Shown here: one piece after another, positions 25,449 to 34,182 of the stretch | Numbering within the stretch: the stretch's first letter is position 1 | How the letters are laid out: every line of letters starts with the position of its first letter | Source: Fidelibacterota bacterium | Lineage (GTDB): Bacteria > Fidelibacterota > Marinisomatia > SCGC-AAA003-L08 > D37C17 | Assembly (NCBI GenBank): GCA_004124405.1 | Contig: SCKP01000010.1 | Location: 1-43,706, forward strand | Direction: 5' to 3' | Length of the DNA stretch: 43,706 bases | Translations under genes and position numbers: made by a program | The notes under the pieces: model-generated | The model's input: the letters and a program-made list of their open reading frames with translations, nothing else | Databases searched by the model: none | What the model was told of the DNA's origin: nothing

Positions 25449-25916
25449 ATGAAGTATTTTTCAATTATATATTATAGTGTCTTAATGGTATCATTGTCAT
25501 TTATGGCAGAACATCCTGAACATCCTGAACACCCAGAGCACCCGGAGCATCCAAGTAAAAAGACCTCCCAAATTTCTGCGCAGGCTGTTGGAAAGGCTGT
25601 GGCTGAATTTATAGCAAGTGATGCAAAATTAAAAGGAGGTAAATTCATGGTGTTTGATGGATCTGCTAAAGAAGTACTGCAGCTGGATCTACTTAAAATT
25701 CACATGGATAAACTCACCGGCTTAGGAAATGATTCCTATTTTGCCTGTGCTGACTTTAAGGCTTCAAATGGGAAGGTCTACGACTTGGATATTTTCATGA
25801 ATGGCGAATCAACCGATGACTTAGCTGTGACGGAAATTTCTGTTCATAAGGAAGATGGGGTAGAACGCTATGGCTGGCAGGAAAATAGTGGAGTTTGGGT
25901 AAAAGTGAATAAATAA
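25449..25916 (+). CDS. Small exported protein with five Glu-His-Pro repeats
   Basis: 155 residues. A signal peptide of about 20 residues (IIYYSVLMVSLSFMA) is followed directly by EHPEHPEHPEHPEHP (21-35), then a globular domain of about 110 residues ending in GWQENSGVWVKVNK. If cleaved after Ala20, the mature protein starts with the repeat, giving a histidine-rich end that might bind metal ions. Short exported proteins with AEHP-type starts occur in several phyla, without known function. A GGAG site precedes the ATG. It is divergent from the citrate lyase gene and shares the 173-base gap at 25276-25448. Confidence 0.7.
   Translation: MKYFSIIYYSVLMVSLSFMAEHPEHPEHPEHPEHPSKKTSQISAQAVGKAVAEFIASDAKLKGGKFMVFDGSAKEVLQLDLLKIHMDKLTGLGNDSYFACADFKASNGKVYDLDIFMNGESTDDLAVTEISVHKEDGVERYGWQENSGVWVKVNK
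25509..25553 (+). repeat. Nine-base tandem repeat, five copies, in coding sequence
   Basis: Five consecutive nine-base units of the form GAACATCCT encode Glu-His-Pro. The first two copies are identical at DNA level; the next three differ only at synonymous sites (CAC, CCA, GAG, CCG). The array is in frame, so gain or loss of a unit would not break the gene. Confidence 0.85.
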
Positions 25917-26084
25917 ATCTGTAAAACGTAAATAGTTAATAGAATGTAAGTTAGCAAGCAATTACGTTTTAATAATTACATATTTTATCCTAAATAATAG
26001 CACTAACTTTCATTTGATAATGTAATGCCGAAGTAGTACCATAAAATAAACTTGCGGGGGTTCAAATTATTGGAGCCCTACTGT

Positions 26085-27338
26085 TTATTGGCTGGATTTC
26101 GAAAAATAACGTTCATAAAGTACCCTGGTGAAACCGGTTTCCTGACTGTAAATAAGGAAAGAGGTGACCAGAAAACTGAATAAAATTACCATATAAACCA
26201 CCGCTCGTATTTCTATAAAGGTACTCTCTACTTCCATGGGTAGTCCCATGTGCATAGGGACTTCTGCCAGCACTGCCGCCGCCAACCCTTTGGGGATAAT
26301 AAAGGAGATCATGGCTGCCTCACTAATTGGTGTTTCTCTGCTAATCAGCAGTCTGCTTAATAGCAGACGACCGCCATAAATAAGAATGGTTAGTAAAATT
26401 CCAATAAACAGGATCTTGGAATTCCCAAATTGAATGGACATCCCTAGAAAAATAAAAAAGAAGGTTTTTACCAGAAATATGACTTCTGAAAAGAGCGTCT
26501 TCTCAATACTGGTAAACTCGGTTAAGTGGTCAGCGCCGAACTTCTGCACAATACTGAGGGGAATTTTCTTTGAATTTGCCAATACTACACCAAATATTAA
26601 AACTGAAATAGGACCGCTATACCCAAGATTTTCGGATAAGCCATACAGAAGGAAGATAAATGCCAGGGAGGTGAAAATAGTATTGGGGAATTTGCGGATT
26701 TTCTCCAAAATTGTTGACCAGATTACAGCGCCCCCAAAACCCACCGCCAGCGACATTGCCATTGTAGCGATAAGATTGGTTCCGATAAATTCCATTAAAG
26801 TCTTATGGCCCGCCTGAAAGGTTTTCATTATTCCCAGGGCAATGATAATACTCAATACATCAGTAATAGCAGATTCTACCACTAAGGTTGATTTTGTATT
26901 TTCGGAAAGATCTAACATTCGGACAATGGGAACCACTACTGCTGGTGAAATACTCCCTAAAACTACGCCAATAAAAAGTGCTGGCATGAGGTCATTCCCC
27001 ATAATGTAATATGCTATTCCGGTGGTAATAAGTACCGTGAAAATAAAAGTTGCCAATGTGAGAACAACACAGTCCTTTAGAGAAGTTTTCAGGGTGTCCA
27101 GAGTTAAGTGACTGCCGCCTTCAAACAGCATCAATACCAATGCCACTGCACTAAGCAGGGGACCCACATAGCCGAAATCATCTGGTGATAGGATACCAAA
27201 TAAAGGACCAATCAGAATTACAATAAATAACAGGTGCAGAACATCCGGAAATCGAGTGCGTTCAAAAAGTGCTGTAAAAAAATGGGCTGCAAAAATAATG
27301 AGTCCCACATAAAATACAAAAGTTGAAATAGTTTCCAT
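26085..27338 (-). CDS. CPA-type sodium (cation)/proton antiporter
   Basis: 417 residues with about 12 predicted membrane segments, e.g. FVFYVGLIIFAAHFF at the start and MVILFSFLVTSFLIY near the end. Motifs of the NhaP/CPA1 family: ALVLMLFEGGSHL in the fourth segment, GSISPAVVVPIVRML (a variant of the TDP-type unwound region) and ESAITDVLSIIIALGI (the ESxxxD ion-site aspartate). Inner-membrane pH and sodium homeostasis is the likely job. It stands apart from its neighbours in function; the gap before it (25917-26084) shows only a weak AAAACGTAA/TTACGTTTT pair that could end the previous gene. Confidence 0.85.
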   Translation of the reverse strand: METISTFVFYVGLIIFAAHFFTALFERTRFPDVLHLLFIVILIGPLFGILSPDDFGYVGPLLSAVALVLMLFEGGSHLTLDTLKTSLKDCVVLTLATFIFTVLITTGIAYYIMGNDLMPALFIGVVLGSISPAVVVPIVRMLDLSENTKSTLVVESAITDVLSIIIALGIMKTFQAGHKTLMEFIGTNLIATMAMSLAVGFGGAVIWSTILEKIRKFPNTIFTSLAFIFLLYGLSENLGYSGPISVLIFGVVLANSKKIPLSIVQKFGADHLTEFTSIEKTLFSEVIFLVKTFFFIFLGMSIQFGNSKILFIGILLTILIYGGRLLLSRLLISRETPISEAAMISFIIPKGLAAAVLAEVPMHMGLPMEVESTFIEIRAVVYMVILFSFLVTSFLIYSQETGFTRVLYERYFSKSSQ

Positions 27339-27385
27339 TAATTAGATCTTTTTTGATTCTTATAAATTAGACAATTAGACTGGTA

Positions 27386-29083
27386 TCAGTAAATAATTTT
27401 TGAAATTGATTTATAATAACTTAAATTAATTTTATTTTTTTTAATGTGAAGATTAATAAAAAATGTTAAACAATTTAACTTTGAATCTGAACAATTGTGT
27501 TTTATTTGGTGAAGCCCTTCTTTAAGTAATTGAATAGCAGAAAAAAGCAAGATCATCTGATGAACAACATATCTGATATTGAGTTGTTTTAAATTAATTT
27601 CACTTTCCAATAAATCAATTATTTCTTTTTTCAGTTCATTTAATTTCTTTTTTAACAGTTGAGTAATTTCAGGTTGATCTTGAATACCAACTAATTCTTT
27701 TTTCAGGTGCTCAAGAAATGTAGTATGGATTTGAAATTTCTCCATATCCCTGAGAATCTGCATGCGCAGAGTATTATGGGTGCCCTCCCAATTTTCCAGG
27801 ACAATACTATCCCGCAGTAAACGGGGCAGGGGCGAAAAACTCTCAATAGCTCCATTGCCTGCTAAAACATCAATAGCATGATGGACATGTTCGACCATCC
27901 AAAAAGCAGTGATATATTTGTTTAAATTAGCCAGCAAGCGGAGAAGTAAGGCATCCTTTGAACTGGAATTTTTACTCGAATCATACTTGTCCTGCAGAGA
28001 GGTAGTGTGCATTATAGCTGCGAGCATTGCAGTATTTTCTGCTTTAATTTTTGCCAGGTTTTCCATAACCAGAGGATAATGAATGATTGGGTTCCCAAAT
28101 GCATGCCGGAAGCGGCTGTAACTATGGGCTATCTGGTAAGCACGATAACTGATACCCAGGGTTGCAAAGCTATTGTATAGGCGGGATAAATGCAGAACAT
28201 TGGACATGAGTGATTTAAACCCCTCCTCAACTGGCCCCATAGGGATAGCCCATGCTCCTTCAAAATCTATCTCACCTGATGCCATGGTCCGGGTGCCTAT
28301 TTTTTCCTTCAAACGTCGGATAGAGTATTTATTCCGTTCACCGTTTTCTAAAATTGCAGGAACTAAAAATAGTCCCAACCCTTTTGTTCCGGAAATTACT
28401 TCATCATACCGTGCCGTAATGAGGATTAGATCAGCATCCGCATTACTGCAGAACCACTTTTCACCATATATTTCCCATTCACTGTTGGGAGCCTTTGTTG
28501 CTTTGGTAGCATTTTTACCCACATCTGAACCGCCCTGAACTTCAGTAACAAATTGCGCTCCAGTATAGTTCGTTTCAAAATTGGGGTCGGTTAACTTCTT
28601 CCAATAATTTTTCTTTTGAGGAAAATCGGGTGAATTCCGAAATACTCTAAGAATACCAGCGGTGCATGCAATGGGACAGTTATGGCCAGCTTCTCCCGCA
28701 TGGCTACTCAAAAAGAAATAACATAAACTTTCAAGCAGGTTTCCTGGTTTATTAGCCAATTTCATCATACCTGACCCATAAATGATTTTTCCTGCCTCAA
28801 TATAATTTGGATGGTGGACAATTTCATCTGTGAATTCCCCAATTCCGGAATATTTTTCCAGTCTGGGGAGGTTTAAGCGATAATCATTTTCGTTGACTAA
28901 GGGTTCTAATTTTCTGGCTACATTTCCCCCAAAATCATATAATTGTTTGGATAAGCTATCCGCTCTTTTGGTGTAATAATATTGAATGGAATGCTGAAAA
29001 TCAGGATTCTCCTGATAAATATTTTTTCTGAGTTCCCTTTTCCAATGAATTAAATCATTGCGGCCTTTTTGTGTATTATTCAT
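27386..29083 (-). CDS. AidB-like acyl-CoA dehydrogenase family protein
   Basis: 565 residues. An acyl-CoA dehydrogenase fold with the AidB-type signature TGAQFVTEVQGGSDVG near 195-210, then IYGEKWFCSNADADL and the C-terminal HHAIDVLAGNGAIESFSPLPRLLRDS and NWEGTHNTLRMQILRDM. AidB-type proteins bind FAD and, in E. coli, respond to alkylating agents; the substrate is unknown. Residues beyond about 455 form a lysine-rich helical extension with no family signature. There is no ada or alkB nearby. Alternatively a very long-chain acyl-CoA dehydrogenase relative; AidB-like is preferred. Confidence 0.8.
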   Translation of the reverse strand: MNNTQKGRNDLIHWKRELRKNIYQENPDFQHSIQYYYTKRADSLSKQLYDFGGNVARKLEPLVNENDYRLNLPRLEKYSGIGEFTDEIVHHPNYIEAGKIIYGSGMMKLANKPGNLLESLCYFFLSSHAGEAGHNCPIACTAGILRVFRNSPDFPQKKNYWKKLTDPNFETNYTGAQFVTEVQGGSDVGKNATKATKAPNSEWEIYGEKWFCSNADADLILITARYDEVISGTKGLGLFLVPAILENGERNKYSIRRLKEKIGTRTMASGEIDFEGAWAIPMGPVEEGFKSLMSNVLHLSRLYNSFATLGISYRAYQIAHSYSRFRHAFGNPIIHYPLVMENLAKIKAENTAMLAAIMHTTSLQDKYDSSKNSSSKDALLLRLLANLNKYITAFWMVEHVHHAIDVLAGNGAIESFSPLPRLLRDSIVLENWEGTHNTLRMQILRDMEKFQIHTTFLEHLKKELVGIQDQPEITQLLKKKLNELKKEIIDLLESEINLKQLNIRYVVHQMILLFSAIQLLKEGLHQIKHNCSDSKLNCLTFFINLHIKKNKINLSYYKSISKIIY

Positions 29084-29115
29084 AATTAAATAGTATTAAG
29101 TATTTTCTTGATTCG

Positions 29116-29808
29116 TTAAATTGGTTTCAATTCCAATGCATCCCGGCTCATATAGGTCGCCCACAGCGCCATGATAAGGGAGGGGATATAAGCTGCTCCG
29201 AATAGGACTTTAAAGAAGGGAGGATTCCAATAAGCCAGCAGAGCAAAAAATACCAAAAAGTTAGTTTCCCACCCCATCCAGATATTTAAATATTTAATCA
29301 ACCATGAATTTCCATGGGGATTTTTCAGATGCTGCTGCATCAGGAACCAGGCATACCAGCGGAAACAGAGGAATTCCAATACCAGCATAGTTCGATGCAG
29401 CCATTCTGGCGCAGGCCAGTTTTTCCATATATTGAATGGCTCAATTGGTAAGGGCCAGAGAAAGTGAATTTCACGAAACCAAAAAAAGGTATCCAAAACG
29501 ATATGGGTGAGCATTCCCAAAACTAATCCCTTGCCAACTGATTTTAGGGTGGAATTATTTTTCCATTCCCCCCAAATTGCAAAAAAGAGATATATTAATA
29601 TCAGGGTGAAAAAACTGTGTGAAAATGTTCTGTGCAGGATTGTTTCTGCATCATGAATGGTTATAAAAATAGACCCGATTGCAACGGCGATAACATCCAG
29701 GTCAGGTAAAATTGCGCCAAATATTATTGCTGGGAAGAGCCTTGTTTTATGAGATAGAAATCGTCGAAATTGATTTCCAAAAGCGGCGTGTAATCCAGCT
29801 TGGGGCAT
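29116..29808 (-). CDS. YdjM-like (DUF457) membrane-bound metal-dependent hydrolase
   Basis: 230 residues from ATG 29808, preferred to a TTG seven codons earlier. It has an N-terminal HAAFGNQFRRF, then a LPDLDVIA motif and HRTFSHSFF, the His/Asp pattern of the DUF457 (YdjM) family, and four to five membrane segments. The family is called membrane-bound metal-dependent hydrolase; substrates are not known. LPDLD and HRTFSHS probably form the metal site. Divergent from the flavin reductase gene on the + strand. Confidence 0.75.
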   Translation of the reverse strand: MPQAGLHAAFGNQFRRFLSHKTRLFPAIIFGAILPDLDVIAVAIGSIFITIHDAETILHRTFSHSFFTLILIYLFFAIWGEWKNNSTLKSVGKGLVLGMLTHIVLDTFFWFREIHFLWPLPIEPFNIWKNWPAPEWLHRTMLVLEFLCFRWYAWFLMQQHLKNPHGNSWLIKYLNIWMGWETNFLVFFALLAYWNPPFFKVLFGAAYIPSLIMALWATYMSRDALELKPI

Positions 29809-29950
29809 ATTAATATATAAATCCGTCAAATGGCTGCATATATCAATTTACATATTCATTGGTTAATTGAACGAAATCATTTTTCAGGGTAGAAAATTAA
29901 AGAGTAAATTTAGCAACCTGATTAAGGTGAAAAAATATGCAGAAAAAATC

Positions 29951-30424
29951 ATGAATGAAAAATCCCGAAAGCAATCCTTACGGATGTTATCCTACGGGGT
30001 GTATGTCCTCTCCTCTATGAGTGAAGGTACGTATTGTGTCTCAACAGTTACTTGGGTAAGCCAGGCATCCTTTGAACCACCGCTGATATCAGTCTGCATT
30101 AAAAGGGAAAGCGCCTCCTATGAAATTGTCAAAAAGAGAGGTGAATATTTTCTTCATATATTAGGAGAAAATCAACAGGATATGGCCTCATCTTTTTTTA
30201 AACCCACCGTACTTGAGCATGGGAAATTGAATGGACATGAATTTAGATTGTATAATGAGCTGCCATTACTTAAAGAAGTTCCTGCCTATCTCCAATGTAA
30301 AGTAGTTGAGATATTAGAAAATGGAGATCATCCCCTGTTTTTAGCAGAGGTAGTTGATGCAGTAATTAATTATGATTGCAAACCGCTAGAATTAAGAAAA
30401 ACAAACTGGTCTTATGGTGGCTGA
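29951..30424 (+). CDS. Flavin reductase-like (FMN-binding) protein
   Basis: 157 residues from ATG 29951, chosen because the family starts just before LRMLSYGVYVLSS; an upstream TTG at 29867 would add 28 lysine-rich residues with no match. FMN-binding core: TWVSQASFEPPLISVCIKRES is the usual substrate/flavin segment, and YEIVKKRGEYFLHILGENQ follows. Proteins of this type reduce flavin with NAD(P)H, or are electron-transfer partners. It overlaps the next gene by 11 bases, so it heads a tightly packed run of unrelated-looking genes reaching to folE. Confidence 0.82.
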   Translation: MNEKSRKQSLRMLSYGVYVLSSMSEGTYCVSTVTWVSQASFEPPLISVCIKRESASYEIVKKRGEYFLHILGENQQDMASSFFKPTVLEHGKLNGHEFRLYNELPLLKEVPAYLQCKVVEILENGDHPLFLAEVVDAVINYDCKPLELRKTNWSYGG

Positions 30425-31268
30425 TCCTTCTTCGAAAATAAATGAGTTGAAAATTCATTTGGAAGCACTGTTTAATTTTGCTTCACAGGTTCCTTATAGC
30501 CAACAGCATCTTCTCCCGGCAATCCAGGCTGGAAAATCATTAATTGGAATAAAACCAGATGATCCCCCTAAAAACTTATTGAAATGGCTGGAAGGGTATG
30601 TGAAAGAATTTTCCCTGGGAAAAGAGGAAAATGTTAAAGAAATAAAGCAAAAATCTCCTGAAGTTATTGAAATAACAAAATTAGGAGAATTGGTCAATGC
30701 AAATCAGAAAACGGAAGCTTTAAAATATCTCCAATTTTTAAAACAAGTAGCAAACCAGGAATATATTGCTGAATATTTAATGGAACTGGCAACTTCAAAG
30801 TCCCCCTTTCAGCTGATGTTTTGCTGGTATATATTTAAAACGATAAGGCATACAGAGAATGAAAACCAATTTTTACTGCTTGAATTGGGAATCTCTTGTC
30901 TGATGGATGAAAATAAGAATAAAAATGCCAATCAATTTGAGCTAATCTGCTATCAAAACCAGATTCTAAATACAGCCATGATTCGGTCTGAAACTATTAT
31001 TCCCAAATTGAATGAAATGGTTGAGATTGTTAAAACTGAAATATCTGAAAATGGTTATACTTTTATTCTACAGGAATTGGTTCCATTAATTTATGAAAGA
31101 AAAGAAATGGGGGTATGGACATTTTTATCTGGATTGAACATGGAAGAATTGAATCCTGAATTAATATTACGATTGGATGCGGTGAGATCAGCAGTTAGAT
31201 ATTCAAGCAATAAAAATGATTGGTTTATGGGAAAAATAATTAATTCTCGAATAAAAACAGTATGTTGA
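30414..31268 (+). CDS. Unknown all-helical protein
   Basis: 284 residues, no family recognised. It is rich in Leu, Glu, Lys and Asn, with helical stretches such as LEALFNFASQ, NQKTEALKYLQFLKQ and EIVKTEISENGY; there is no signal peptide, membrane segment or catalytic motif. The pattern is reminiscent of helical repeat proteins, but no regular repeat could be defined. It overlaps the flavin reductase gene (11 bases) and the MBL-fold gene (7 bases), so it is translationally coupled to both. Confidence 0.6.
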   Translation: MVADPSSKINELKIHLEALFNFASQVPYSQQHLLPAIQAGKSLIGIKPDDPPKNLLKWLEGYVKEFSLGKEENVKEIKQKSPEVIEITKLGELVNANQKTEALKYLQFLKQVANQEYIAEYLMELATSKSPFQLMFCWYIFKTIRHTENENQFLLLELGISCLMDENKNKNANQFELICYQNQILNTAMIRSETIIPKLNEMVEIVKTEISENGYTFILQELVPLIYERKEMGVWTFLSGLNMEELNPELILRLDAVRSAVRYSSNKNDWFMGKIINSRIKTVC

Positions 31269-32122
31269 ACCAAATAGGAAAATGGAAAATATTTCCATTA
31301 GAAACTGGCGATTTCCGTTTAGATGGTGGTGCCATGATGGGCTCTGTACCCAAGACGCTCTGGGAAAAGACAAATCCTGCAGATAAATATAACCGCATTG
31401 ACCTTTCCCTGCGCTGCCTGCTATTGGATGACGGTGAAAACAGGGTATTAATAGATACAGGACTGGGAACCAAGGGAAGCGAGAAATTCAAAACGATGTT
31501 CCATATTGTCCAGCCTGAAAATCCTTTAAAGAATGCGTTGAGTAAAATCGGTTTTTCACCCAAAGATGTAACTCACGTTATTTTTTCCCATTTACACTTT
31601 GATCATGCTGGAGGGGCAACGGAACTCAATCAGGATGGGCAGCCGGTACCTGCATTTCCTAATGCGGAGTATTTTATTACCGAGTCCCAATGGAAGCAGG
31701 CCAATCAACCCAATACCAGGGACAGAGCCAGTTTTCAGCAGGCGGATTTTCTCCCATTGCAGGAAGCAGGATTGCTGCAGCTCATTCCTGAAAATACAAC
31801 TATTATAAATGGGATATCCACCTATTGCGTGCATGGGCATACCTGCGGACAGCAACTCGTAAAACTGGAAGATGGTGATGAGGCTTTGATCTTTTGCAGT
31901 GATTTAATTCCTCTTAAATCTCATCTGCAAATCCCCTGGATTATGGGTTATGATCTGAATGCATTATTGACATTAGAAGAGAAAACTCAATTTCTGTCAC
32001 AGGCCGGCGATGAGAACTGGTGGCTGGTGTTTGACCATGATCCTATAACATCAGCCGTTAAAATTAAGCAGGGGGAAAAATATTATGATATAGTGGATGA
32101 AGTGTTGAGGAAGTTTGACTAA
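31262..32122 (+). CDS. MBL-fold metallo-hydrolase
   Basis: 286 residues. The metallo-beta-lactamase motif HLHFDHAGG near 110-118 gives two metal sites; further ligands are the His in HGHTCGQQ (about 195) and the Asp in FCSDLIPLK, with VFDHDP at the end. It resembles the subgroup of quorum-lactonase-like and general hydrolases, whose substrates vary. It has no signal peptide, so is cytoplasmic. It overlaps its neighbours on both sides. Confidence 0.88.
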   Translation: MLNQIGKWKIFPLETGDFRLDGGAMMGSVPKTLWEKTNPADKYNRIDLSLRCLLLDDGENRVLIDTGLGTKGSEKFKTMFHIVQPENPLKNALSKIGFSPKDVTHVIFSHLHFDHAGGATELNQDGQPVPAFPNAEYFITESQWKQANQPNTRDRASFQQADFLPLQEAGLLQLIPENTTIINGISTYCVHGHTCGQQLVKLEDGDEALIFCSDLIPLKSHLQIPWIMGYDLNALLTLEEKTQFLSQAGDENWWLVFDHDPITSAVKIKQGEKYYDIVDEVLRKFD

Positions 32123-32480
32123 AGAAGAGCAATTATTTAATCAGGGTATTACCGCATTCAATAATAGGCAATTTTATGATGCCCATGAGTATTGGGAGGA
32201 ATTATGGCTGGAATACAAATTGGATGATGCGAAATTTATTCAAGGATTAATTCAATTGGCAGTGAGTTACTTTCATTTTTTTAATAAAAATTTAAATGGC
32301 GCCAGAAGCATGATGAAGAAATGTCTCACTAAATTTGAACCATATCAAAATGAGAGAGGTATGGATATTCAGGGTTTAAAAAAGCAAATAATTACGGTAC
32401 AAAACTATTTTAATGAAATTATGGATACATCAGTTATTGCGGATAGATATATTATAACACTTAAAGTATTACTTGACTAA
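32115..32480 (+). CDS. DUF309 family protein
   Basis: 121 residues, all helical. The family pattern GITAFNNRQFYDAHEYWEELW (shown in two parts: AFNNRQFYDAHE and YWEELW) and FIQGLIQLAVSYFHF is clear. DUF309 proteins are small, widespread, and of unknown function; the His-Glu pair in DAHEYWEE may bind a metal. The start is TTG, overlapping the MBL gene by eight bases. Confidence 0.85.
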   Translation: MTKEEQLFNQGITAFNNRQFYDAHEYWEELWLEYKLDDAKFIQGLIQLAVSYFHFFNKNLNGARSMMKKCLTKFEPYQNERGMDIQGLKKQIITVQNYFNEIMDTSVIADRYIITLKVLLD

Positions 32481-32481
32481 T

Positions 32482-32829
32482 ATGACTGTTTTAGCCTGGA
32501 TGGATGATTGGCAAATGAGCGCTCGCCTTGCCAAACTTTCTACAATATATTCTTATCAACTCATTTTCTGTGAAAACCTTAAAGAATTATCTGAACCTGA
32601 TGCTCAAAATTTGATGATTATTGATTTGAGAAATATGCAGAAAGAAGATTTAGAACGAATTCAACATATTGGTAATGATAGCAGTATTTTCATTATAGGT
32701 TATGCTCAATTAATTAATGGTAAACAGATGAAATATTTTAAAGCGTATGGATGTGATATGGTACTAAGGCGTAATAAATTACTAAAAAATTTAGAATCAA
32801 TATTGAAAAAAATAAATAATGCCAGTTGA
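32482..32829 (+). CDS. Degenerate receiver-like small protein
   Basis: 115 residues from the ATG at 32482, three codons after an alternative TTG. Secondary-structure pattern is alternating strands and helices like CheY: VLAWMDD (acidic pair), LMIIDLRN (the phosphate-site Asp), SIFIIGYAQL and CDMVLRRNKLL. The Thr/Ser and Lys usually found in the last two strands are replaced (Gly and Arg), so it may be a phosphorylation-independent receiver or unrelated with the same fold. It begins right after the DUF309 stop and overlaps nth by 11 bases. Tentative. Confidence 0.45.
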   Translation: MTVLAWMDDWQMSARLAKLSTIYSYQLIFCENLKELSEPDAQNLMIIDLRNMQKEDLERIQHIGNDSSIFIIGYAQLINGKQMKYFKAYGCDMVLRRNKLLKNLESILKKINNAS

Positions 32830-33472
32830 ATCCCTGAAAAAAAAGCAAATTCGCATGGAAAATATTGTTTCAAAATTGAAAAAGGAATACCCCGACTCAA
32901 AATGTTCTCTTAGATATGAGTCCTCTTTCCAATTGTTAACGGCTACAATACTGTCTGCTCAATGTACAGATGAACGAGTTAACAAGGTAACCAAGGGAAT
33001 GTTCTCAAAATATCCAACTCCAAGTGATTTTGCAAATCTTCCCTTAGAAACAATCAAAAAAGAAATTTATAGTACCGGGTTTTATAATAACAAAGCAAAA
33101 TCAATAAAAGCAATGGCTGAAATGCTAGTAAACTCCCTTAGTGGGGATGTGCCAAATACTTTGGATGAAATGGTGAAACTTCCTGGAGTTGGTAGAAAAA
33201 CTGCCAATGTTGTATTGGGTAATATTCAGGGAATTCCGTCAATCGTAGTAGATACGCATGTTACCCGGATAACCAATCTGCTAAAATTTGTAAAGACAAA
33301 AAATGCGGTAAAAATAGAATCTGAATTATCAAAATTAATTAATAAAAATGACTGGACACTTTTCGCACATCTTCTCATTGATCATGGCCGAGCAGTATGC
33401 ATTGCAAATAGACCGAAATGCAATAGTTGTGTGATATCCAATTTGTGTCCATCAAAATTAGGAGATACTTAA
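32819..33472 (+). CDS. nth: Endonuclease III
   Basis: 217 residues, full length. A DNA glycosylase/AP lyase that removes oxidised pyrimidines. The helix-hairpin-helix motif LPGVGRKTANVVL carries the catalytic Lys; VVDTHVTR carries the catalytic Asp. The C-terminal iron-sulfur loop C-X6-C-X2-C-X5-C is intact (CIANRPKCNSCVISNLC). The start overlaps the receiver-like gene. Confidence 0.95.
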   Translation: MPVESLKKKQIRMENIVSKLKKEYPDSKCSLRYESSFQLLTATILSAQCTDERVNKVTKGMFSKYPTPSDFANLPLETIKKEIYSTGFYNNKAKSIKAMAEMLVNSLSGDVPNTLDEMVKLPGVGRKTANVVLGNIQGIPSIVVDTHVTRITNLLKFVKTKNAVKIESELSKLINKNDWTLFAHLLIDHGRAVCIANRPKCNSCVISNLCPSKLGDT

Positions 33473-33473
33473 A

Positions 33474-33659
33474 ATGGATCAATTATTTAATAAAGCTGAG
33501 TTTTACCTTGCATTACAGTCCTGTGGATTGGGAGTAATTGTGGGTGTTATTTTTGCCATTTTTGGCTTGAAACCTCCATCCCCAGACAATATTGCCGGCA
33601 TTATGGGCATTGTTGGTATATTTTTTGGTTGGGTAATCATGGGTTATTATTTCAAGTAA
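33474..33659 (+). CDS. XapX-like (DUF1427) small membrane protein
   Basis: 61 residues with two membrane segments: LGVIVGVIFAIFG and GIMGIVGIFFGWVIM. The linking GLKPPSPDNIAG resembles the RSPAPP motif of XapX/DUF1427 proteins. Function unknown in the family. It starts one base after nth ends, with a GGAG site in the nth end. Confidence 0.65.
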   Translation: MDQLFNKAEFYLALQSCGLGVIVGVIFAIFGLKPPSPDNIAGIMGIVGIFFGWVIMGYYFK

Positions 33660-33771
33660 ATTTCTACAAACTCCCATTGGGTAAATTCATATAGAACCTG
33701 TAAATTTTATATTCTGTAAATATTTGCAGAATACAATAAAATAAAAGGGATTTTCACCAAGACCAATTCAT

Positions 33772-34182
33772 ATGCCATTTATTACCAAACAATATAAATT
33801 CTGTGCAGCGCATCGCTATTGGAATAACCGTTGGACAGAAGCAGAAAATTTTGAAAATTTTGGTGACGACATTTATTTGCATGGTCATAATTACAATCTG
33901 GATATTACCATTTCTGGAGAAATAAATACTGATTCTGGGTTTATTGTAAATCTGCAAAAATTAAATAATATTGTTCAAGAAAATGTTATTTCAATAATGG
34001 ATCATAGCCAAATCGAAAAGGATATTGACTGGTTTGAAAATCGTCAACCTTCTACAGAAAATATGGTGGTATTCATTTGGGAAAGGTTGGTAGGTAAAAT
34101 TCCATCACCTGCCAAACTTCATTCAATAAAGCTCCAGGAAACGCCAACCATATCAACAATTTACTACGGGTCAAAACCATAA
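33772..34182 (+). CDS. 6-pyruvoyl-tetrahydropterin synthase / QueD homologue lacking the usual catalytic Cys
   Basis: 136 residues. Zinc histidines are seen: His14 (FCAAHRYW) and H37/H39 (LHGHNY), and MDHSQ (about 74) and LQETPT (about 122) match the rest of the active site. Canonical QueD has a catalytic Cys just before LHGH (Cys-x-x-x-HGH); here that position is Asp33 (DDIYLHGH). A Cys11 beside the first His is not the usual catalytic residue. The gene overlaps folE by one base, so it probably works on dihydroneopterin triphosphate from that enzyme, either for preQ0 (with queE and queC at 13476-14850) or in folate-like synthesis, as in variant PTPS proteins. The fold is certain, the reaction is not. 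Confidence 0.8.
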   Translation: MPFITKQYKFCAAHRYWNNRWTEAENFENFGDDIYLHGHNYNLDITISGEINTDSGFIVNLQKLNNIVQENVISIMDHSQIEKDIDWFENRQPSTENMVVFIWERLVGKIPSPAKLHSIKLQETPTISTIYYGSKP

